From positions 1-7,727 of the forward strand of contig JAQGPB010000332.1 of NCBI GenBank assembly GCA_028293265.1: a stretch of 7,727 nt of DNA, read 5' to 3'. The translations under genes and the position numbers were made by a program. Positions 1 to 4,984 of this stretch are shown in pieces; position 1 is the stretch's first letter, and the number at the start of each line of letters is the position of its first letter. This DNA comes from Pedosphaera sp. (GTDB lineage: Bacteria; Verrucomicrobiota; Verrucomicrobiae; Limisphaerales; Pedosphaeraceae). The notes below the pieces were generated by a model that was given only the letters and a program-made list of their open reading frames with translations, was not told the origin of the DNA and ran no database searches.

Positions 1-1
1 C

Positions 2-358
2 AACTGGCTCAAGCCGGGCGGAGAGCTTTTTTTCAACGTGGTGGGAGTGGGGACGATGCCGTTGTCCCGGCGGCTCCGAAGAAGCGCACGCAGGCTGATT
101 TACCCATGGCTGCCGACGCCATTGAAGAACCGGCTGGATGCGAGGGAAACCGGGGTGCGCTTTTTTGGACTCGGGAAAAAAGAATTGGCGCGAATCATGC
201 GCTCGAGTCACTTTGACGATTTCTCGGTTTCATCCCACGCCTGTAACACGCAGTTGTGGCGGGGCGTTCATCTGGATTGTCGCGCGTCCAAACCGCTAAC
301 AGCCCGTCAGTCCGTCAACGGAGCGCAGGTCTCCGACCCGCAGCAACTCCCTTGCTGA
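2..358 (+). CDS. Class I SAM-dependent methyltransferase, C-terminal part (5' end outside window)
   Basis: The frame is open from the left edge and reads NWLKPGGELFFNVVGVGT at its start. The LKPGG(E)LFF motif is the strand-4/5 junction typical of class I (Rossmann-fold) SAM-dependent methyltransferases of the Methyltransf_11/25 kind, so the SAM-binding N-terminal half lies outside the window. About 118 codons are visible. After the motif comes a basic stretch (SRRLRRSARRL), a possible substrate-recognition insert, then a closing strand region (FDDFSVSSHACNTQLWRGVH...CRASKP). The last 12 or so codons and the TGA stop are encoded by the left arm of the palindromic repeat at 321-425, so the natural C-terminus probably lay near CRASKP and the tail is read-through into repeat DNA. 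The substrate cannot be told. An internal GTG at 38 is not a credible start, because it would cut the LKPGG motif off. Confidence 0.75.
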   Translation, partial: NWLKPGGELFFNVVGVGTMPLSRRLRRSARRLIYPWLPTPLKNRLDARETGVRFFGLGKKELARIMRSSHFDDFSVSSHACNTQLWRGVHLDCRASKPLTARQSVNGAQVSDPQQLPC

Positions 359-425
359 GGGAGACATGGAACTATACCGGGAGCGTCCTGTTTTCAGACG
401 TGCTGCTGGTCACAGACCCGCGCTC
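321..425. repeat. 105-bp imperfect palindrome (dispersed-repeat candidate)
   Basis: The left arm 321-345 (gagcgcaggtctccgaccc...) and the right arm 401-425 are inverted copies: the reverse complement of the right arm matches the left at 21 of 25 positions. The 55-bp middle (346-400) carries no comparable symmetry. The transcript could fold into a long hairpin. It begins inside the 3' end of the methyltransferase gene and supplies that gene's stop codon. From memory, similar GAGCGC-GGTCT-GACC palindromes are scattered through Verrucomicrobia genomes as non-coding repeats, which I could not check here. There is no T-run after the right arm, so it is not a classical intrinsic terminator, although it may still end or protect the upstream mRNA. 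Confidence 0.7.
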
Positions 426-546
426 TGCTGAATACCGCTTTCCGGCCGCTTTCACGTTGGTCGGCACCTGCAACCTGCGCTCAAATTGACCGTCGCCCCG
501 GCAATCATCTTGCCATCCACAACTTGCTCATTACACTGCGCGCGCG

Positions 547-2577
547 ATGTTGAATTTGAACACACTGAACCCGCAGCAAAGGCTGGCCGTCGAAACAATT
601 CAAGGCCCGGTTTTGATCCTCGCCGGGGCGGGGACCGGCAAGACCCGCGTCATCACTTTTCGCATCGCGCACATGGTGGAAAAAGGGATTGCTCCGGGCA
701 ACATCCTGGGCGTCACCTTCACCAACAAGGCTGCCCGCGAAATGCAGGAGCGCGTCGCCAAGCTCCTCCCCCGCCCCGTCAAAGGCCCCGATGGCGAACG
801 CCCCGAACGCCAGACCATCTGCACTTTTCATTCGCTGTGCGTCCGCATTTTGCGCCAGCACATCGAACGGCTTGGTTACAAGAAAAATTTCGTCATCTAC
901 GATGAGTCCGAACAGCTCGGCGCGGTCAAGAAAATCCTGAGCCACATTTCCGACAAGGCCCAAAAGACCGATCCCGCCGCCATCTTGGGCTTGCTCAGCC
1001 GTTACAAGAATGGAGGCGCGAAGTCCGCCGCCTTTGCCGACCCGAACGTGGCCGCCCTGGCCGAGCATGTGCGGCTGCGCTACGAATCCGCCTTGCGCGC
1101 CTGCAATGCCGTTGATTTCGATGACTTGATTTTGCTGACGCTCCGGCTTTTTGCCGAGCATCCCGACTGCCTCGAAGCCTGCCGCGCCAAATATCGTTAC
1201 GTGATGGTGGACGAATATCAGGACACCAACGCATCGCAGTTCAATCTCGTGAATGCCCTGACCCGCGAACATCGCAACCTCTGCGTGGTCGGCGATGACG
1301 ACCAGAGCATTTACGGCTGGCGCGGAGCGGAGATTGCCAACCTGCTCGACATGGAAAAGCATTATCCGACGGTGAAAGTCATCAAGCTCGAACAAAACTA
1401 CCGTTCCACCACCACGATTTTGCAGGCCGCCAATGCCGTGATCAAACACAACGTCCGCCGGCGCGGAAAACAGTTGTGGTCGCAGAAAGGCCAGGGAGAA
1501 AAAATCACGCTGCATATTTTTTCCGACGACGAAGCGGAAGCGCGCACGGTCGTGGAATTGATTGAGTATGCCCGCATGGCCGACCGCGTTCCGTGGGCGG
1601 AACAGGCGATTTTGTTTCGCACCAACATTCAATCGCGGCCCATGGAAACGGCGCTGCGCAAAGCCAGCGTGCGCTATCATTTGATCGGCGGCCAAAGCTA
1701 TTTTGACCGGCGCGAAATCAAGGACCTGCTCGCCTATCTCAAGGTATTCATCAACCCGCATGACGACATCAGCCTCCTGCGCATCGCAAATGTCCCGGCG
1801 CGCGGATTGAGCGATGTCACGATGGAACGCCTGCTCGCGGCCAGCCAGGAGCGCCAAGGCTCCGTTTTCGCCGCGATGAAGAATCCGCTGGTGAGCACCA
1901 GCTTTCTCACGCGAACCCGCGAGTCCATCGAGACATTCGTGGAATTCATCGAACGGACCAGCGGGCTGCTTCACGCCGGGCAAAGCATGTCCCTGCAGGT
2001 TTGGGCGGAACGCTTTCTCGAGGAGACCGGCTATCTGAATGAATTGCGCCGCTCAGAAAAAACTCCCGAAGCCGCCGAGAACCGCGTGCGCAACTTGAAA
2101 GATTTGGTCGCCGACCTCGACGACGGCAAGCCCGCCACGGCCCAACCCGCCGAACGCTTGCAAACATTTCTCGAAGAAATCACGCTCGACAGCGAGCGCG
2201 AAGAGAAAAAGGAAACCGAGGGCGACGCCGTGACCTTGATCACGGTGCACAGTTGCAAGGGCCTGGAATTTCCGCACGTTTATATTGTGGGATTGGAAGA
2301 CGGCCTGCTGCCGCACTCGCGCTCAAAAGTCGAAGGCACAATGGACGAAGAACGCCGCCTCTTTTACGTCGCCATCACCCGCGCCATGCAGAGCCTGACC
2401 ATCAGCCATTGCTCCGGGCGCAAAAAATACGGCCAGATGATGCCCTGCCATCCCTCGCCCTTCCTCCAGGAACTGCCCCCCGAACTGGTCGAACACGCGG
2501 ATGAAAAAGCCAAGCAACCAGTGACAATAGATTCCGGCAAAAGCCGCTTTGATGCGATGCGCTCGGCGTTAGATTGA
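547..2577 (+). CDS. UvrD/PcrA/Rep-type superfamily 1A DNA helicase (ATP-dependent, 3'-5')
   Basis: This 676-residue protein carries every SF1A helicase motif in order. These are a Q-motif (LNPQQRLAV, 7-15), Walker A AGAGTGKT (26-33), motif Ia TFTNKAAREMQERV (about 57-70), Walker B VDEYQDT (221-227), motif III GDDDQSIYGWRGAE (249-262), motif IV QNYRST (283-288), motif V TVHSCKGLEF (566-575) and motif VI EERRLFYVAITRA (601-613). Catalytic K32, T33, D222, E223, R286 and R612 are present. Family members unwind DNA 3'-5' using ATP in excision repair, mismatch repair, replication restart and clearing of transcription or recombination complexes. The length suits Rep or a short PcrA/UvrD. Only about 60 residues follow motif VI, so the extended RNA-polymerase-binding C-terminus of PcrA/UvrD seems absent. 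UvrD, PcrA and Rep cannot be told apart here. ATG 547 is the first start giving the complete Q-motif; no Shine-Dalgarno is visible. It appears monocistronic. Confidence 0.96.
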   Translation: MLNLNTLNPQQRLAVETIQGPVLILAGAGTGKTRVITFRIAHMVEKGIAPGNILGVTFTNKAAREMQERVAKLLPRPVKGPDGERPERQTICTFHSLCVRILRQHIERLGYKKNFVIYDESEQLGAVKKILSHISDKAQKTDPAAILGLLSRYKNGGAKSAAFADPNVAALAEHVRLRYESALRACNAVDFDDLILLTLRLFAEHPDCLEACRAKYRYVMVDEYQDTNASQFNLVNALTREHRNLCVVGDDDQSIYGWRGAEIANLLDMEKHYPTVKVIKLEQNYRSTTTILQAANAVIKHNVRRRGKQLWSQKGQGEKITLHIFSDDEAEARTVVELIEYARMADRVPWAEQAILFRTNIQSRPMETALRKASVRYHLIGGQSYFDRREIKDLLAYLKVFINPHDDISLLRIANVPARGLSDVTMERLLAASQERQGSVFAAMKNPLVSTSFLTRTRESIETFVEFIERTSGLLHAGQSMSLQVWAERFLEETGYLNELRRSEKTPEAAENRVRNLKDLVADLDDGKPATAQPAERLQTFLEEITLDSEREEKKETEGDAVTLITVHSCKGLEFPHVYIVGLEDGLLPHSRSKVEGTMDEERRLFYVAITRAMQSLTISHCSGRKKYGQMMPCHPSPFLQELPPELVEHADEKAKQPVTIDSGKSRFDAMRSALD

Positions 2578-2582
2578 AGGCA

Positions 2583-2615
2583 GAGTGACGATGGCGTGTT
2601 AGAATTTCGTCACTC
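2583..2615. repeat. Perfect 9-bp inverted repeat just after the helicase stop
   Basis: GAGTGACGA at 2583-2591 pairs perfectly with TCGTCACTC at 2607-2615 across a 15-nt loop. It lies 5 bp downstream of the helicase stop codon, so it may cap or end the helicase mRNA. No T-run follows (the next bases are ctctgtac), so a standard rho-independent terminator is not supported. The right arm with two extra bases (tttcgtcactc, 2605-2615) is repeated exactly at 2641-2651, inside the adjoining dispersed repeat. Confidence 0.6.
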
Positions 2616-2623
2616 CTCTGTAC

Positions 2624-2763
2624 AAAAAACCCCAACGGGGTTTCGTCACTCAGCCCAGGGTTGGACCGATTCACAGAGGGCCTACCCTGGGTACAAGGCC
2701 CAATTTACCCTCACTTTCGAGCGCAGCGAGGCGAGCCAAGCGAGCATCTCCGGTTCACGGGCA
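2624..2763 (+). repeat. Dispersed repeat, copy 1 (two hairpins plus GCGAGC-rich core)
   Basis: This non-coding element recurs in the same direction at 4461-4612. It starts with a perfect hairpin, AAACCCC-aac-GGGGTTT (2627-2643). A second stem follows, CCCAGGGT (2654-2661) with ACCCTGGG (2684-2691), extended by two more pairs beyond a T-T mismatch. It ends in a conserved core at 2715-2756 (tttcgagcgcagcgaggcga...) that matches copy 2 at 41 of 42 positions. On the minus strand the first hairpin is followed by six T, so it could end transcription arriving from the right. The stem-rich make-up is like REP/BIME-type elements. From memory, the pairing of AACCCCAACGGGGTT with CCCAGGG...CCCTGGG elements is frequent in Verrucomicrobia and Planctomycetes genomes, which I could not verify. 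Open frames through it are judged spurious. Confidence 0.85.
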
Positions 2764-2849
2764 ACTTCGGCAGCGACTCCGTTAAAATCACCGTCCTCTT
2801 GCGGCGTGGGCTTTCTTTCCAGTTGATACGATCAGTCGGATTTAATAAC

Positions 2850-3257
2850 ATGCGAGTCATGGACCTCGTTAAAGCCGGAGCCGCAAGCGGACTCGTTGGA
2901 AAGCTTTTGGGTGAGTTGCCCCTCTCCAAGGTTCAGACCGCTCACATTTCTTTTATTAAGGATCAGGTTGTCGCGCTGGAGAAGGAGAACGCCACGCTCA
3001 ATGCGAAAATGACGGCGCTTGAGAAAGAAGTTGCTGACCTTAAGTCTGAAAACTCGAAACTCAAGGCAGAGAATGTAAAGCTCCACAACACACCAGCACA
3101 GAGCGCGGGCACAGAGTGCAAGCTCTGCGGCAATTTCTCGGCAAAATATGTTTGCACACGTCCGAGCAGCATTATGGATTACGCCAGCATTGGACTTAAG
3201 GAAGCGGTTTATAAATGTTCGGCATGCGGCGGCGAATTTGAAAAGCAGTTAAATTAG
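2850..3257 (+). CDS. Small coiled-coil protein with C-terminal zinc ribbon, function unknown
   Basis: From ATG 2850 this encodes 135 residues in three parts. The first is a short N-terminal segment (MDLVKAGAASGLVGKLLGEL, 4-23). The second is a strongly charged heptad coiled coil (about 38-79; LEKEN, LEKEVADLKSENSKLKAEN) likely to make dimers or higher oligomers. The third is a C-terminal four-cysteine zinc ribbon with CKLC at 90-93 and CSAC at 123-126. The zinc ligands are complete, so it looks functional. There is no signal peptide or membrane helix, so it is probably cytoplasmic. I do not recognise a named family; the build would suit a nucleic-acid- or protein-binding adaptor, which is inference. 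ATG 2859 is an equally possible start (132 residues). The frame stays open upstream to 2661, but that part lies in repeat DNA and is not believable as protein. No clear ribosome binding site is visible. It converges on the broken DUF2513 gene, with 67 bp between the two stops. Confidence 0.8.
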   Translation: MRVMDLVKAGAASGLVGKLLGELPLSKVQTAHISFIKDQVVALEKENATLNAKMTALEKEVADLKSENSKLKAENVKLHNTPAQSAGTECKLCGNFSAKYVCTRPSSIMDYASIGLKEAVYKCSACGGEFEKQLN

Positions 3258-3324
3258 GGGCATCATTTTTTGGTCTTGAGGTAAAAATTAAGCGGCTTGG
3301 ACGCTTGGATTAAAGGCCGATGGC

Positions 3325-3693
3325 CTACTTATCGTGGAGGATGCCGGCGGCGCGGAGTTGGTCTTTCCCGCCTTCTATCAAAGCGGTTTTCAAAAGCTCG
3401 AACCCGATTGAAATTCCTTCGCTTTTAATTTTCTTGGTGGTCCTGGTCCACAGCGTCTCATTGCGCGATACATCAAGAAATTCATGTCCGTTCCACGTAA
3501 GCCTTATGGATACAGTTGCAGCGGGGAATCCTTCGGAATTATTCACCACTTCGCCGTCAATCAAGCCCGCCTCGATGAGGAGTGCGGAGTGATATACCTG
3601 CTGCTCCTCTGTATAGTCCGACAGGTCGGGTTTAGGCTCCTCTCACTCAAGTTGCATCAGGAGAAGCCGGATCAGTTGCATGTCCCTTTTCAT
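3325..3693 (-). pseudogene. DUF2513-family protein, interrupted by one in-frame TGA at codon 17
   Basis: Read on the minus strand from ATG at 3693, codons 1-16 give MKRDMQLIRLLLMQLE, codon 17 is TGA (3645-3643), and the same frame then runs intact to TAG at 3327-3325. The downstream part contains EEPKPDLSDYTEEQQVYHSA, LIEAGLIDGEVV, IRLTWNGHEFLDVSRNETLW and IGFELLKTAL. This is the DUF2513 (PF10711) pattern: an MKRDM-D/Q-LIR start, a YHxxLLxEAGLI helix as in winged-helix proteins, and an RLTWxGHEFLDxxRxxxxW signature. Total length (122 codons) fits the family. Because no indel is needed, the lesion is a single substitution, for example GGA (Gly) to TGA. Reinitiation at TTG 3564 would give a 79-residue fragment without the N-terminal helices. 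The family function is unknown; members occur often in accessory or phage-like regions. Recoding is unlikely, since neighbouring genes stop at TGA, but an assembly error remains possible. Confidence 0.8.
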
Positions 3694-3708
3694 GGTGATT
3701 ACTATGTG

Positions 3709-3716
3709 CCTCCTCC
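3709..3716 (-). promoter_or_regulatory. Purine-rich GGAGGAGG upstream of the DUF2513 start
   Basis: On the minus strand GGAGGAGG ends 15 nt before the ATG at 3693. It matches a Shine-Dalgarno sequence well but sits farther than the usual 5-9 nt. It is the only strong Shine-Dalgarno-like site I saw before a start in this window, which fits a gene of foreign origin. Confidence 0.35.
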
Positions 3717-3789
3717 GATTTAAGGCAACGAGAAATCCTCGCCGCAGAACCGTAAAAAAAGCTTTCCCAGAATTCCAAAAAATTACTCG

Positions 3790-4068
3790 ATGCCCATGAC
3801 GATTGAAGCCACCCCTGAAAAGGGGCTTCCCGCGCGGTCGGTCCGGGGGCCAGCCAAAAAAGGAAACCCTTACTTTGAGATCGGTCGTCGGATGGGTGCG
3901 GCGATGGCCGCAGGATGGTTGCTTTATGGTTATTTTCTAAACATCATTTTGGAAAAGTATCGAAGCGAAGGGAAAGGCACAAAAGCGCAATGTCAAAAGC
4001 ATGGGAGTGAGATCAATACCGCTTCTTTTATTGGCATTCCACTGTGTTCAAAGGGGATGCGCCGTTAA
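3790..4068 (+). CDS. Small single-helix membrane protein candidate, hypothetical
   Basis: This 92-residue frame starts at ATG 3790 (or ATG 3796). It has a polar, basic N-terminus (about 1-35, with RSVRGPAKKG) and one hydrophobic segment at about 36-54 (GAAMAAGWLLYGYFLNIIL). A charged stretch (EKYRSEGKGTKAQCQKHG) follows, then a weaker tail. The basic region before the helix predicts the N-terminus inside the cell. I recognise no family. The residues around the helix look protein-like, but the last 30 or so do not, so the gene may be decayed at its 3' end. It points away from the broken DUF2513 gene, with 96 bp between their starts, and has no visible ribosome binding site. It could be a chance frame. 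Confidence 0.4.
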   Translation: MPMTIEATPEKGLPARSVRGPAKKGNPYFEIGRRMGAAMAAGWLLYGYFLNIILEKYRSEGKGTKAQCQKHGSEINTASFIGIPLCSKGMRR

Positions 4069-4182
4069 AGTCAACGCGCAACTTCTTGTCATGGATGCCT
4101 CATCAAATACAGCCTTCTCAAATGATAACTCGACAAACTGCCACCCATCTGAGATGCTAAACCCGTGGCCAAGGAGCTGCAT
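4048..4182 (-). CDS. Possible short gene or gene remnant (44 codons)
   Basis: The minus strand from ATG 4182 to TGA 4050-4048 encodes 44 residues that look more protein-like than chance (DGWQFVELSFEKAVFDEASM). The frame stays open upstream only to a TAA at 4221-4219. It overlaps the 3' end of the small membrane-protein frame on the other strand by 21 bp. It may be the C-terminal scrap of a longer gene. I recognise no family, there is no ribosome binding site, and the call rests on composition alone. Confidence 0.2.
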   Translation of the reverse strand: MQLLGHGFSISDGWQFVELSFEKAVFDEASMTRSCALTLTAHPL

Positions 4183-4336
4183 ATACGGCACTGTCCGGTG
4201 CCTGCGAAAACTGGTTGTTTATCTGCCGGATCTAATTACCATTGCTCTAACCGCTGCCTCGCCGCGTTCACGCCACCCGAAAGGCCAAACCTCATCGCAA
4301 AGCACCATTACCAAAGCCCTGTATTTCCTGCTGTTC

Positions 4337-4363
4337 CCGCTCTTTCCGCTCTTTCCGCCTTTT
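4337..4363 (+). repeat. Three tandem 9-bp units in a pyrimidine-rich tract
   Basis: The unit ccgctcttt occurs at 4337-4345 and 4346-4354 exactly, and at 4355-4363 as ccgcctttt. It lies in a strand-asymmetric tract from about 4323 to 4365 that is almost all C and T, followed by an eight-G run plus gagggag (about 4368-4380). No gene covers it convincingly; frames across it give FPLFPLF-type low-complexity peptide. Confidence 0.6.
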
Positions 4364-4460
4364 TCGAGGGGGGGAGGGAGTATGCCTGCTCGCAGCACCC
4401 GACCTGTCTCTCAACCTGCCCATGAATCGCCGCTTGAATGTCCGCCTCCGCTCCGGTCTG

Positions 4461-4612
4461 AAAACCCCAACGGGGTTTCATCATTTAGCCCATTGCCCGT
4501 GCGGAAGCACTTGGCCCGATTCAAAGAGGGCCTACCCTGGGCCCAAGCCCAAATTCACCCCTCACTTTCGAGCGCAGCGAGGCGAGCCACGCGAGCATCT
4601 CCGGTTCTTGGG
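4461..4612 (+). repeat. Dispersed repeat, copy 2 (same direction as copy 1, small internal replacement)
   Basis: This is the second copy of the element at 2624-2763. The first hairpin is intact (AAACCCC 4462-4468, GGGGTTT 4472-4478), and the 42-bp core at 4566-4607 matches copy 1 with one difference. The second stem is broken: where copy 1 has ggg (2658-2660), this copy has 18 bases (4493-4510), so CCCAGGG is lost while its partner CCCTGGG (4535-4541) remains. The replacement ends in its own small hairpin, GTGC-ggaa-GCAC. The two copies begin 1835 bp apart. Confidence 0.85.
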
Positions 4613-4681
4613 TGCAATGCGCGTACACGATTCGAGTCGTTCTCTCCAAGGACAAATCTCAACTGTGATTATGTGTTACGC

Positions 4682-4712
4682 ATCCGGGATAATCCTGAAT
4701 AATCCGGGATAA
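4682..4712 (+). repeat. Direct repeat ATCCGGGATAA, two copies 20 bp apart
   Basis: ATCCGGGATAA occurs at 4682-4692 and exactly again at 4702-4712, with a partial unit (aatcctgaat) between them. The array sits about 70 bp after the end of repeat copy 2 and just before the A/T-rich tract. It could be a binding site for a regulator of the downstream gene or a small remnant of a tandem array; the sequence alone does not decide. Confidence 0.55.
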
Positions 4713-4807
4713 AATTTGGAAATTTTTTTACCTGCAAACCGTGTCTTCATTTTTTTTCAAAAAGTTATGGACAAAAATTTAAATCAGATTTGTAATGCGC
4801 TCGCGCT

Positions 4808-4833
4808 CTTGAAAAAGTTAAAAGAGTTTCAAG
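4808..4833. repeat. Perfect 7-bp inverted repeat CTTGAAA-N12-TTTCAAG
   Basis: CTTGAAA (4808-4814) and TTTCAAG (4827-4833) are perfect inverted copies separated by 12 A-rich bases. It lies about 150 bp before the membrane-protein start. Symmetry and position would suit an operator for a dimeric regulator, but nothing identifies the regulator. It lacks a G/C-rich stem and so is not a terminator. Confidence 0.4.
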
Positions 4834-4951
4834 TGGCGTATTAGATCAGTCCTGCATCCCGTCCTGACATCCTCAACAGAGCAAGGTGCAAGCATGACCG
4901 TCATGGTGTGTCCCTTGATTCCTGCTGTACCGATTTTTGGCCGCGCCATGG

Positions 4952-4966
4952 CAACAACAACAACAA
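4952..4966 (+). repeat. (CAA)5 run just upstream of the chosen membrane-protein start
   Basis: Five CAA triplets are followed by ctcaacaac and then, 18 bp after the run, by the ATG at 4985. If translation begins at ATG 4985, this is an unstructured CA-rich leader. If it begins at TTG 4937, the run encodes five glutamines. An in-frame TGA at 4916-4918 rules out any earlier start. Confidence 0.6.
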
Positions 4967-4984
4967 CTCAACAACCTGAATGCC

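Larger units (their letters stand above)
4613..4936. other. Gene-free stretch, A/T-rich in its middle
   Basis: No convincing gene is visible on either strand. The middle (about 4710-4800) is much richer in A and T than the flanks, with runs of T (4724-4730, 4750-4757) and TTATGGACAAAAATTTAAATC near 4764-4784. It probably contains the promoter for the membrane-protein gene that follows, but I could not place a -35/-10 pair with good spacing. TTATGGACA differs from the DnaA box consensus TTATCCACA at two central positions, so no origin is claimed. Confidence 0.5.

Noticed and set aside
505..1983. Long 492-codon open frame on the minus strand opposite the helicase
   Set aside because: It is fully antisense to a helicase with all motifs. 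The translation is compositionally odd with no recognisable domain, and long antisense frames are expected in G/C-rich third-position codon use.
2596..2826. Open frames through repeat copy 1, including an N-terminal extension of the coiled-coil gene to 2661
   Set aside because: They translate repeat DNA (TPTGFRHS, FRAQRGEPSEHLRF); similar peptides appear in a different frame in copy 2, as expected for non-coding repeats.
3314..3326. AGGCC-gat-GGCCT as a terminator for the DUF2513 gene
   Set aside because: The stem is only 5 bp and overlaps the stop codon, and the following minus-strand sequence (TTAAT) is a poor T-run, so it is too weak to call.
2624..4612. The two repeats as a CRISPR array or as IS ends
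   Set aside because: There are only two copies 1.8 kb apart with genes between them. They are direct rather than inverted, and no cas gene, transposase or clear target-site duplication is seen.
4001..4712. Plus-strand open frames of 233 and 96 codons across the gene-poor stretch and repeat copy 2
   Set aside because: Low-complexity and basic peptide (FPLFPLFPPF, then repeat-derived residues), no domain, no ribosome binding site, and they run through a repeat that is non-coding elsewhere.
4764..4772. TTATGGACA as a possible DnaA box in an A/T-rich tract
   Set aside because: It differs from TTATCCACA at two central bases, there is no cluster of boxes, and no dnaA or dnaN gene is nearby.
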